In this document: in pieces, positions 55,166 through 64,000 of the stretch | How the letters are laid out: every line of letters starts with the position of its first letter | How positions within the stretch are numbered: position 1 is the stretch's first letter | Assembly: GCA_922989275.2 (NCBI GenBank) | Contig: OV277857.1 | Span: 49,391,083 to 49,455,082 of the forward strand | Direction: 5' to 3' | From: Gari tellinella | Lineage: Eukaryota > Mollusca > Bivalvia > Cardiida > Psammobiidae | DNA length: 64,000 nt | The notes under the pieces: model-generated | Told to the model about the DNA's origin: nothing | Seen by the model: the letters and a program-made list of their open reading frames with translations, nothing else | The model's database searches: none | Made by a program: the position numbers and the translations under genes

Positions 55166-56691
55166 CATCAGACCAGTACGAAAATCATTATATGTCTTTC
55201 CTGTATAATATGAAAGTTCCGTTTGAAATTTGGTTTCAATAAGGCAATCAGAAGTAGAGTTATCATTCAGAAACCAGTGTGAGCTGTAACATCATCAGAC
55301 CATAACCAAAAGCAGGAAGTGTCTAATTACCTGTATGATGAGAAAGCTTACTATGAAATTTGATAAATATACCTTTTATAGAACTTAAGTTGTTGTCCGG
55401 AAACCAATTTTGTTTTAAAATTTTATCTATATAAAGGGGCATAACTCCAATAAAAATCATTCAACCACAACCAAAACCAATAGGTTTCTTTCCTGTATGA
55501 TAAGAAATCTTAGTATGAAATTTTGTTTCAATACGGCAAACGGAAGTAAAGCTATCATCTGAAAAACAGTTAAGAGCCATCAAATACTAAGTATGTAAAG
55601 GGGCATAACTCAAGTGAAATTAATTGAACCCTAACAAAAATCACTAGGCATCTTTTCTGCATCATAGGTAAGCTACGTATGAAATTTGGCTGCAATCGAT
55701 ATAATTTTACACCTCATAAATAAGAAATTTAACTCTTATAAAATTGTCGATGGCGGCCATTTTGGAAAATGGCTGCCGTGGCCGCCATTTTGAAAATTCA
55801 CGATGGCTCAATATCTAATTTTAATTGGAATATGTTTAACTATTATATTTCAAAATTTGGTGCTTTTATCACAAAATGCACAATTGTTATGGTTATCTGC
55901 CTCACTATATACCAAAATTGTTCAAATGGTTCTGGTCGGTTGCATAACTAGGTCACAGGAGCTAAAAATAGATTTTTTTCAATTATAACTTAAAAAAATC
56001 TTCTTTTCTGAAACTACAAGGGCCAGAGCTTAGATATTTGGCACATATCATCGCCTACAGGTCCTCTAAGTTTGTTCAAATTATGCACCTGGGGTCAAAA
56101 CAGTTTTACATAGAGTTATATGTAGAAAATTTCAAACGTCTTCTTCTCTGACACTAATATGGCCAGAGCTTTTATATTCGGTATGGTGACACTTTTAAAT
56201 ATACTTTACATAATTTGTTTAAATTGTTCCGGTCTGTTGCATATCTAGGTCAGTCCTTGACCTAAATTATTATCTCCATTTTTTCAGCTATTTTCTCAGG
56301 TGAGCGAAATATGCCCCATGGGGCTCTTGTCTATATCCTAGCAGATAATAGCTTAAAGCAGGCTGAAAGTAAAGCAGAATGTGCCTTAAGGCACAATTCT
56401 GCTTTACTTTCAACCTGCTTTAAGTGGTCACCTGGCTTCAAAACTAGAAACAGGCTATGGGGTAATTGGTTAAGCTGGCGCTGGTCTTTTATACAATTAT
56501 TTTACCTTATTTTCATTGGTTGTAATTAAGCTGTTTAATAGAAAACAATAACAATATCGTATTGATAATTTATATTCTATTTTACTTTTGTCTTGCATTG
56601 AGCTGCAATAGTTCATATATTTATTTTCTTACGAATGGCTGCTTCATTTTTTTTACAAATGGCAGCCTAACTCAAGTGATAAGTTGTGCTA

Positions 56692-56941
56692 GCCCATTAC
56701 CCCATAAATACGTCTTTTTACACCTTTTACTTATTCATCCACGGAAGAAAATAATTCCAATTGATACAACCAAGAATATGTACCAGAAGAAATATCATCT
56801 ATAGCCTTGCTGATGGTAGCTTAAAGCAGGCTGAAAGTGAAGCAGAATGCGCCTTAGGGCGCATTCTGCTCTACTTTCAATCTGCTTTAAGTGGTCAACT
56901 AGTTTTAAAACTAGAAACAGGCTATGGGGTAATGGGCTAAA
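56692..56941. repeat. Palindrome-core MITE, full length
   Basis: GCCCATTACCCCATAAATAC on the left and CTATGGGGTAATGGGCTA on the right, with hairpin GAAAGTGAAGCAGAATGCGC/complement. Confidence 0.75.
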
Positions 56942-57059
56942 GAAAGAATAGCTAAGGTGTATATCACTGACCCCTGAAATTTGGATCAAATGGTAAATTC
57001 TACCACCAATTAACCCTCTACTTCATAGCATGTTTCTATTTTTGAAGACAGAAGACCAC

Positions 57060-57440
57060 TTTAACCAATTACCCCATAGCCTATTTCTTCATTTGAAGAA
57101 AGTGAACACTTAAAGCTGGTTGAAAGTAAAGCAGAATGCGCCTTAAGGTACATTCTGCTATACTTTCAGTCTGCTTTAAGCTATTATCTGCTAGGATATA
57201 GAAAATATTTCTTGTGATACATATTCATTGCTGTATAAAAGGGAACAATTTTCTTCCGTGTAGGAATAAATTATAGGCGTAAAAAGGCATATTTATGGGG
57301 GAATGGGTTAAGCAGGTTAAATGTAAAGCAGAATGTACCTTAAGATTCATTCTGCTTAAATAGTTTCAGCCTGCTTTACATGATCATCTGCTAGAATATC
57401 GGAAACATTTCTGTAGAAAATGAAACTATTTTCTATGGAG
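57060..57440. repeat. Two adjacent palindrome-core MITE copies
   Basis: 57060-57310 runs from TTTAACCAATTACCCCATAG to TTATGGGGGAATGGGTTAA with hairpin GTAAAGCAGAATGCGCCTTA. 57311-57440 is a second, shorter hairpin copy (GCAGGTTAAATGTAAAGCAG / CTGCTTTACATGAT). Confidence 0.65.
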
Positions 57441-57483
57441 TAAAGGATTACGTCTTTAGTAGTCCACTTTTTCATCCAAATAA

Positions 57484-57552
57484 CAAACAGTGCAGACCCT
57501 GATTAGAGGGTTCCTATTGGAGCCCTCTGATCAGGGTGTACACTGCTTGCAT
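57484..57552. repeat. Hairpin ACAAACAGTGCAGACCCTGA
   Basis: The arm CAAACAGTGCAGACCCTGAT with tip GAGGGTTCCTATTGGAGCCCTC returns as ATCAGGGTGTACACTGCTTG. Near-perfect. Confidence 0.75.
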
Positions 57553-57614
57553 TTAAAAAGTGTACTCTCCACATGTACACTGTTTGAATGATGTGGCTAA
57601 CTTACAGGTGAGTA

Positions 57615-59054
57615 ACAAGAGGGCCTTGAAGGCCCTGGTATCGCTCACCTGTTGTAATGAAACCTGATAGCTTTACCTTTGAGTTACACCCGCTTTTTCT
57701 AAATTCATACAAATGTGTAGTATAGTATGTAAACAATATTTTGGAATACAACCTCATAATTCTAGTATAGTATAGTACATCAAGGACAGATAACAAGAGC
57801 CTAAACAATACTGAAATTGTAGCCTCTAGAGTTTAAACACCGTTAAATATGGAATTTTCAGCAATTCAAAGACAGATAACTCTTGATCTGTTCGTCCAAT
57901 TTCAACCATAATCGTTCTCATCCGAACTCTCATAGTCATATACAATTTGAGCAAGTTTGAGAAAGATTGGATAAAAATGGTGGCCTCTAGAGTGTAAACA
58001 CTGTTAAATATGGCATTTTCAGCAATTCAAAGGTAGATAACTCTCGACCTATCAGTCTGATTACAACCATAATTGTACTCATCTTAAATCTTATAGTCAT
58101 ATACAATCTGAGCAAGTTTGAGAAAGATTGGATAAAAGTTGTGGCGTAAACACCGTTAAATATGGCATTTTCAGCAATTATAAGGTAGAAAACTCTTGAC
58201 CTATTGTTGGTTCGATTTCAACCATAATCATACTTATTTGAACTCTTATGGAAATACACAATCTGAGCAAGTTTGAAAAAGACTGGATAAAAATTGTGGC
58301 CTCTTAGAGTGCAATCATCGTTAAATATGGCATTTTCAGCAATTCAAAGGTAGATAACTCTCGACCTACAAGTCTGATTACAACCATAATTGTACTCATC
58401 TGAACTCTTATAGTCATATACAATCTGAGAAAGTTTGAGATAGATTGAATAAAAATTGTGGCCTCTAGACACCATTAAATATGGCATTTTCAACAATTCA
58501 AAGGTAGATAACTCTTGACCTATTGGTTCGATTTCAACCAAAATCGAACTCATCTGAATTCTTAATGGTTACATGTATGTATATATACAATCTGGGCAAG
58601 TATGAGAAAGATTGGATAAATAGTGTGGCCTCTAGAGTGTAAACACTTTTTAATATGGCATTTTCAGCAATTCAAAGGTAGACAACTCTTGATCTGTTTG
58701 TCTGATTTCAAGCATAATCAAACTCATCCGAACTCTTATGGTAATAAACAATCTGAGCAAGTTTTAGAAAGATTGGAGAAATATTGTGGCCTCTAGAGTG
58801 TAAATACTTTTAAATATGGCATTTTCAGCAATTAAAAGGTAAATAACTCTTGATCTATATGCCCGATTTCAATCATAATTGAACTCATCTGAACTCTTAT
58901 AGTAATAAACAATCTGAGCAAGTTTGAGAAAGATTAGATAAATATTGTGGCCTATAGAGTGTAAACAGTTACACTAAAATTATTGATGATGAACAGCGAA
59001 TGACAGACATTCAAGGATAGCAAAGGCTCACCCTGAGCTAGCTCAGGTGAGCTA
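57615..59054 (-). mobile_element. Helentron-like element, family F (reverse)
   Basis: Left: ACAAGAGGGCCTTGAAGGCCC (3' hairpin and CTTGT complement) and ATCGCTCACCTG. Right: the 5' hairpin GCTCACCCTGAGCTAGCTCAGGTGAGCTA. Between them are about seven units of 155-165 bp (TGGCATTTTCAGCAATTCAA, AGGTAGATAACTCTYGACCT, CAATCTGAGCAAGTTTGAGA). Non-coding. Confidence 0.8.
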
Positions 59055-59077
59055 AAACAATTACACCTCATTTTGTT

Positions 59078-59291
59078 AACCCATTACCCCATAACCTGAT
59101 TCTAGTTTTGAAAATAGGTGACCACTTAGAGTAGGTTGAAAGTAGAGCAGAATGCGAAAGCTACAATCTGTTAGAATATTGAAAATAGTTCTTGTCATAC
59201 ATTTTTATAATTGTATAAATTTGTAACTATTTTCCTCAGTGGAGGAATAAATTAAAGGCATAAAAAGGCGTATTTATTGGGTAATGGGTTA
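59078..59291. repeat. Palindrome-core MITE with deleted hairpin arm
   Basis: TTAACCCATTACCCCATAAC on the left and TATTGGGTAATGGGTTAA on the right. The centre has GAAAGTAGAGCAGAATGCG but lacks the returning arm. Confidence 0.7.
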
Positions 59292-59402
59292 ACATTGCTG
59301 TTGGGTTTTACAGCACAGACCTAAAATGGTCATATGACACCGAGGCTGCTTGTAAAATAAAATTCAAACTTCATGTATCTTAAATCAGTAAAAATACAGA
59401 AT

Positions 59403-59539
59403 TTATCGCTTTTGCTGTGGAAGCTTTTTCCATTCTCGCTGGGCATTCTTCTTTCTCTTTTTACTTAGATATTGTTCAAGCTTCCCCGATTGCTGTAACT
59501 CCTTAAACTTCTCGGCAAGTTCAAGCTTCTTCTTTTCAG
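59403..59539 (-). CDS. RRP36: Ribosomal RNA processing protein 36, last coding exon
   Basis: RRP36 is a nucleolar component of the small-subunit processome needed for early pre-rRNA cleavages. This exon supplies its C-terminal basic tail. After the acceptor CTATTTTCAG, two bases finish a split codon. The frame then reads EKKKLELAEKFKELQQSGKL, EQYLSKKRKKNAQREWKKLP and QQKR before TAA. The pattern LALAEKFKELK-x-S-x-KLE-x-(F/Y)LS-(R/K)KR-(R/K)-(R/K)-NA is the conserved end of RRP36 in animals. Upstream exons must lie beyond 60224; none was found before 64000, so the preceding intron holds the CRE cluster and the minisatellite. The gene converges with MRPL11. Confidence 0.85.
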
Positions 59540-59704
59540 CTGAAAATAGTAACCATAGATACAGTAACATATTGGTACAGTGGAGAAGACGCTATTCTTT
59601 CCTGTTTAACTCTTTGCATGCTGGGTAATTTTTTTCATCTGCACAATTTGTCGTCTGCTATTGTTCTAAAAATAGAATTTTCTAAATTTTTTATCAACAC
59701 ATGG

Positions 59705-59781
59705 TCAGAGTGTCAAATAGTTTGGATCCTGATGAGCCATCGCGTTACGCGGCGTCTCATCTGGATCCAAACTGTTTGCAA
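59705..59781. repeat. Hairpin CAAATAGTTTGGATCCTGA
   Basis: The arm CAAATAGTTTGGATCCTGATGAG with tip GCGTTACGC returns as GGCGTCTCATCTGGATCCAA and ACTGTTTGC. It lies behind a lone TACAGTGGAGAAGACGCTATTC MITE end (59575). Confidence 0.7.
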
Positions 59782-59832
59782 AGGCAATCACTGTGGCAGA
59801 TATATCTGCTGCTAGCATGCAATGAGTTAAAT

Positions 59833-60214
59833 CAGGTACTTGACACATACTTTATTATCTATTAACACCCCCCCCCCCCCCCCTTAAAAAAAAGGGTAAA
59901 CAGCGCAATTCGACACCTAGTCTTTACTATCCACTTAAACTGATGCTAAAATAGACTCGATCGCCGATATTTTCTTGTGGTATCCTCGGGAAAGGATTAA
60001 TTTATCAATATCTACTTTTTATTTCATCAAATTCCGTCAAATAACGCCACAGTATGTGAATTATAACGAAAATAAGCATCAAAAAGTTTTATTGTCAAAT
60101 TGCGCTGTTTACCTTGTATCTATAATAGAAGTAGATATATCTATAGTAAAAAAAAAAAAATTTAAGGGGGGGGGGGGGGTGTTAATAGATAATAAAGTAT
60201 GTGTCAAGTACCTG
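59833..60214. mobile_element. Mutator-like MITE with C-run termini
   Basis: The ends CAGGTACTTGACACATACTT and its complement extend through TTATTATCTATTAACA into a C16-17 run on the left and a G13 run on the right (TIR about 55 bp). The 10-bp flank TGAGTTAAAT is exactly duplicated (59823-59832, 60215-60224). A 9-11 bp duplication suits Mutator-like elements. 382 bp, non-coding; the frame crossing the right end is spurious. Confidence 0.75.
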
Positions 60215-60224
60215 TGAGTTAAAT

Positions 60225-61139
60225 GAAAACGAAACGAAAAATCATTGCAACAAAATTTAGAAAAGGACAACTTATTTACAATTCTGACTACATGTATTCA
60301 TTTTAATCTGCATGGCAAACAGTTTGGAGTCAGAGGATTACCCGGTGTCTGATTAGACTCCAAACTGTGTGTAATGGAAATAATTTCTCAGAGATAAGGA
60401 TATTTGTTATAGATCTAGTTCGTCGCTATAGAAAACAGGGGTAGTTATGTGACTCAAACATGGGTAAGATCACTTTGATGACGTCACCAAAACGTCACTA
60501 TTTATAACGGCTAGCGCTAAATGTCTGTATTCTCATGTCTGACGTCACAATTTTTGAGGTAACGTGACGTCAGAGATTTTGTGGTAACATGAAACTCCTG
60601 TAATTGTGCAAGTATTTCCATGCCGAACCGTATGACTATCCATATACTTAAAAAACGCAGAGGCAAATATTTCCTAGGGAGAAGGCCGTGGGTGTATGTT
60701 CGCTCGGGAATTGTTTGATTCGAGGGTACAATTAGGCGTATGTTTGGGGTGAATTTTCTGAAAAAAAATTGCATAGATGTCTAGATCTACTTTAAATTTT
60801 CCGAATTTCTTGTAGTATAATTATCTAACTGACTAGTCCACTATGTGTACAGTAAGAGACAGCGAGCTATTTTTAGACTTACGGCGCTGTCCTCGGACGG
60901 CACCCGTCAAAATTATCTTGTCGTAACAGGGGTTGATGAGACTACTTACTGACGAAATCTAATGCATCTATGGACACTGGTTAAAATAAAAAAAAGGTAA
61001 CTAGACATTTCATTCATCTGAAATTATACGACATTAAGGCTAAAATCATTCTTAATTTGTAATAAAGTCTTTTTGATGGTTCCGGAACACGTGTTAGGGA
61101 TCTCATTTCGGAAAAATCCGGAGAAATGGCAGCGCTGTC
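60225..61139. other. Unique sequence in the RRP36 intron or upstream region
   Basis: It contains a hairpin (60314-60372: CAAACAGTTTGGAGTCAGAG / GACTCCAAACTGTGTG) and the CRE cluster. No exon was recognised. This is the longest low-repeat stretch on the right side of the window. Confidence 0.4.
60479..60572. promoter_or_regulatory. Cluster of three perfect CRE octamers
   Basis: TGACGTCA occurs at 60479-60486, 60540-60547 and 60565-60572, with an ACGTCAC half site at 60492. This octamer is the CREB/ATF target. Three perfect copies in 94 bp is far above chance. It may be an enhancer or an alternative promoter in or near RRP36. Confidence 0.5.
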
Positions 61140-63998
61140 ACCTCAATGACCTCATGGTATAGAATACTATATGGTGACATGAAAATCCATGCGACATGAC
61201 AAGAATCTCATGTCACCTCAATGTACGTGGTAAAGAATACAATAGTGACATGGAAATACAGGCATTATGACAGGAATCTCATGTCATCTCAGAGTACTTA
61301 CTATAGAATACTAGATATATAGTGACATGGATGAACATGCATTATGACAGGAATCTCATGTCATCTCAGTGTACATAGTATAAAATACTATAGTGACATG
61401 GAAATACAGGCATTATGACGGTAATCTCATGTCACTTCAGTGTACATAGTATAAACTAATATAGTGACATGGAAATACAGGCATTATGACGGTAATCTCA
61501 TGTCACTTAAGTGTACATAGTATAAACTACTATAGTGATATGAAAGTACTTGTATTATTACAGTAATCTCATGTCATTTCAGTGTACACGGGACAGAATA
61601 CCATAGTGACATCCAAATCATTACAATATTACAGGAATCTTATGTCACCTCAATGTACATGATATAGAATACCATAGTGACATGGACATACAGGCATTAT
61701 AACAGGAATCTTATGTCACCCCAGTGTACATATTATAGAATGCTATAGTGACATGGAAATACAGGCATAATTAACGGAATCTCATGTCACCTCAGTGTAC
61801 GTAGTATAGAATACTATAGTGACATGGAAATACTTGTATTGTGACAGTAACTTAATCTCATGTCACATAAGCGTACATAATATAGAATACTAAAGTGACA
61901 GGGAAATACTTTGATCATACCTTAGTATACTTACTATATAATACTATAGTGACTTGGAAAAAACTTGCATTATAACAGACATTTGATGTCAACTCAGTGT
62001 ACATAGTATAGAATACAACAAACACATAAAAACCCTTACAATATGACAGGAATCTCACGTAACCTCAGTTTACCGAGTGTAGAATACTATAGTAACATGG
62101 AAAAACAGGCATAAAGGCAGGAATCTCATGTCACCTCAGTGTTCATAGTATAGAATACTATAGTGACATGGAAAAACCTGCATTATTACAGGAATCTCAT
62201 ATCACTTTATTGTTCATAGTATAGACTACTATAGTGACATGGGAATACAGGCATTATGACAGAAATCTCATGTCACATCGGTGTACATAGTATAGAATAC
62301 TATAGTGACATGGAAATACAGACATTATGACAGGAATCCAATGTCACCTCGGGGTACATAGTATAGAATACTATAGTGACACGAAAATACAGGTATTAGG
62401 ACATAAATCTCATGTCATCTCAGTGTACATAGTATCGAATACTATAGTGACATGGAAATACAGGCCTTATGACAGAAATATCATGTCACCTCGGGGTACA
62501 TAGTATAGAATACTATAGTGACACTGAAATACAGGCATTAGGACAGAAATCTCATGTCATCTCAAGGTACATAGTATAGAATACTATAGTGACATGGAAA
62601 TACAGGCATTAGGACAAGAATCTCATGTCACCTCAGTGTACATATTATAGAATATTTTAGTGACATGGAAATACAGACATATGACAGGAATCTCATGTCA
62701 CCTCAGTGTACATAGTATAGAATACCATAGTCAGTTAGATATACAGGCATTATGACAGGAATCTCATGTTACCTCGGGGTACATAGTATAGAGTACTTTA
62801 GTGACATGGGAATACAGGCATTATGACAGAAATCTCTTGTCATCTCAGTGTACATAGTATAGAATACGTCAGTTAGATATACAGGCATTATGACAGGAAT
62901 CTCATGTCACCTCAGGATTCATAGTATAGAATACTTTAGTTACATGGGAATACAGACATTATGACAGAAATCTCATGTATAGAATTCTATAGTGACATGG
63001 AAATACAGGTATTGGGACAGAAATCCCATGTCAAATCAATGTACAGCGTTCCCTCTCTACAACGACATCAAGAGGGAGACAGAGATTGTGTGTGTTGTTC
63101 GGAGGGAGTCGTTATAGAGAGGGAAAATAAAGACTTGGCTTACATTTGCACACAGCTTGAATCCAGATCAGACGCCGCGTAAAGCGGCGTCTGATCTGGA
63201 TTTAAGCTGTTTGTAACCCATAATTATATTTATTCTATCAAAATGTCCACCGATATGTAATTTTAAGAAAGACAGCAGGTGACAATTTTAAGCAGACAAC
63301 ATTGCAGCAGTAAAATAAGTAGACTTAATTATCCCGTTAAGGGAATTACGGCGAGTGTCGTTGTAAGGAGGGAGTCGTTGTTGGGAGGACCGTAGTAGAG
63401 AGGGAACGCTGTATATAGTATAGAATACTATAGTGACATGAGAATACAGGCATAGGAAAGGAATCCTATGTCACCCCAGTGTACATAGTGTAGAATGCTA
63501 TAGTGAGTTAGATATACAGACATAATGACAGGAATCTCATGTCACCTCGGGGTACATAGTATATAATACTATGGTGACATTGGAATATAGACATTATGAC
63601 AGAAATATCATGCCACCTCAGTGTACCTAGTAGAGACTACTATAGTGACATGGAAACATAAAACTTAGGACAGAAATCTCATGTAACCTCAGTGTACATA
63701 GTATAAAATACTATAGTGACATGGAAATACAGGCATTATGACAGAAATCTCATGTCACCTCAGTGTACATAGTATAGAATACTACAGTGACATTGAAATA
63801 CAGGCATTAGGAAAGAAATTTCATGTCACATCAGTGTACATTGTATAGAGTACTATAGCATCATGGAAATACAGACATTAAGACAGAATCCCATATCACT
63901 TCAGTGTACATAGTATAGAATACTATAGTTAGTTAGAGATACAGGCATTATGGCAGGAATCTCATGTCACCTCAATGTACATTGTATATAATTCTACA
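61140..63998. repeat. 71-bp minisatellite, about 35 copies
   Basis: The unit is about TGTACATAGTATAGAATACT, ATAGTGACATGGAAATACAG, GCATTATGACAGGAATCTCA, TGTCACCTCAG. It is directly repeated from about 61140 to the window end with 10-25 percent divergence. Each unit contains the inverted pair GTGACATG / CATGTCAC about 30 bp apart. A MITE (63044-63411) interrupts it. The array continues past the window. Confidence 0.9.
63044..63411. mobile_element. TA-flanked MITE, CAGCGTTCCCTCTCTAC ends
   Basis: The ends CAGCGTTCCCTCTCTACAAC and GTAGAGAGGGAACGCTG are inverted, with TA duplicated at 63042-63043 and 63412-63413. It sits inside one minisatellite unit (TGTA | TATAGTATAGAA). It contains the hairpin GAATCCAGATCAGACGCC (63150-63213). 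Tc1/mariner-like, 368 bp. Confidence 0.85.
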
Positions 63999-64000
63999 GT

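Larger units (their letters stand above)
50755..55907 (+). mobile_element. Academ-like (?) DNA transposon, copy 2, 5.15 kb
   Basis: The left end TAGTCCTGCAGCTTAACT and the right end (complement TAGTGAGGCAGATAACC) begin TIRs of about 165 bp. They share AACAATTGTTCATTTTGTGA, TAAAAGCACCAAATTT, AAATTAGATATTGAGCCATC and ATTTTCCAAAATGGCC. The host repeat is interrupted as CCTAT / TATACC, giving a 3-bp duplication TAT. Inside are a tRNA-derived SINE (about 51010-51280), an unassigned segment (51390-51630), a long broken gene (51632-55165), a retroposon (53568-54046) and three units of about 180 bp at 55180-55730 (AAAGGGGCATAACTC). Its ORF and its TAGTCC ends match the 35796-39600 element. Confidence 0.82.
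49937..56330 (+). mobile_element. Helentron-like element, family B, copy 4, split by a DNA transposon
   Basis: The 5' hairpin TAGCTCACCTGAGCCAAAGG, GTCCGGCGTCCGTCGCCGTC and core units run to 50754. They resume at 55908 (TATACCAAAATTGTTCAAAT) and end with CAGGTGAGCGAAATATGCC, hairpin, GGGGCTCTTGT. The 5.15-kb element 50755-55907 is inserted in the core unit. Confidence 0.8.
49825..56473. repeat. Palindrome-core MITE split by a 6.4-kb nested insertion
   Basis: The left half 49825-49936 (TTTAACCCATTACCTTATAT...CATAAGAATTGTTT) and the right half 56331-56473 (CTATATCCTAGCAGATAATA, hairpin GAAAGTAAAGCAGAATGTGC, CTATGGGGTAATTGGTTAA) join into one family member once the family B element is removed. 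Confidence 0.8.

Noticed and set aside
60517..60774. 85-residue - strand frame upstream of the RRP36 last exon
   Set aside because: It does not resemble the RRP36 part expected before the last exon and overlaps the CRE cluster.
61140..63998. CRISPR-like array of regular repeats
   Set aside because: Units are contiguous and diverged with no unique spacers, in a eukaryotic context. It is a minisatellite.

Overview
The window looks like intronic and intergenic DNA of a bivalve mollusc, probably a clam-like species. I infer this from AT-rich DNA packed with Helentron/HINE- or 'pearl'-like elements (internal tandem units, GTCC-type microsatellites, terminal hairpins), palindromic MITEs and C-runs. 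There are no operons and no long uninterrupted CDS. Only two cellular genes can be recognised, both incomplete and in converging orientation. On the + strand are the last three exons of a mitochondrial ribosomal protein L11 gene (MRPL11; 31391-31486, 32188-32278, 39793-40055). On the - strand is the last coding exon of an rRNA-processing protein 36 gene (RRP36; 59403-59539). The 5' exons of both lie outside the window or were not recognised.

Layout. 1-1089: AT-rich, no gene. 1090-5355: a fold-back pair of arms enclosing a broken PIF/Harbinger transposon (2209-4873) with transposase and MADF-protein remnants. 5620-9513: a long terminal-inverted-repeat (TIR) element with a rolling-circle-type insert. 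9883-11205: a satellite of about 180 bp units. 13057-14756: a near-perfect palindrome and a pogo-like element. 15300-17121: another TIR element. 17736-20002: a Helentron-like element interrupted by a hAT-like insertion holding the end of a non-LTR reverse transcriptase ORF. 20035-25080: a nearly identical 2.5 kb tandem duplication. 25226-28323: a further nested Helentron-like element. 30260-41263: the MRPL11 region, with introns filled by transposons. 41405-59291: nested Helentron-like elements and MITEs. 59403-64000: the RRP36 end, a Mutator-like MITE, a cluster of CRE sites and a 71-bp minisatellite.

Most notable result. Two separate elements (35796-39600 and 50755-55907) carry broken copies of the same large protein family. 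Each has long TIRs beginning TAGTCC, 3-bp flanking duplications (GAA, TAT), GGCCGCCA-type subterminal motifs, an ORF with DTDVVVL and TGCDT motifs in the order expected of an XPG/FEN-type nuclease, and a Cys-rich CKCxK tail. This links an ORF family usually left 'uncharacterised' to a cut-and-paste DNA transposon, possibly of the Academ superfamily. Second, at least three internally unrelated repeat families share the same ends (5' hairpin starting T-A, 3' hairpin followed by CTTGT). Three nested insertions show that they enter between two T residues without a clear target duplication, as Helentrons do. Many insertions are nested, up to four levels deep, so their relative ages can be read.
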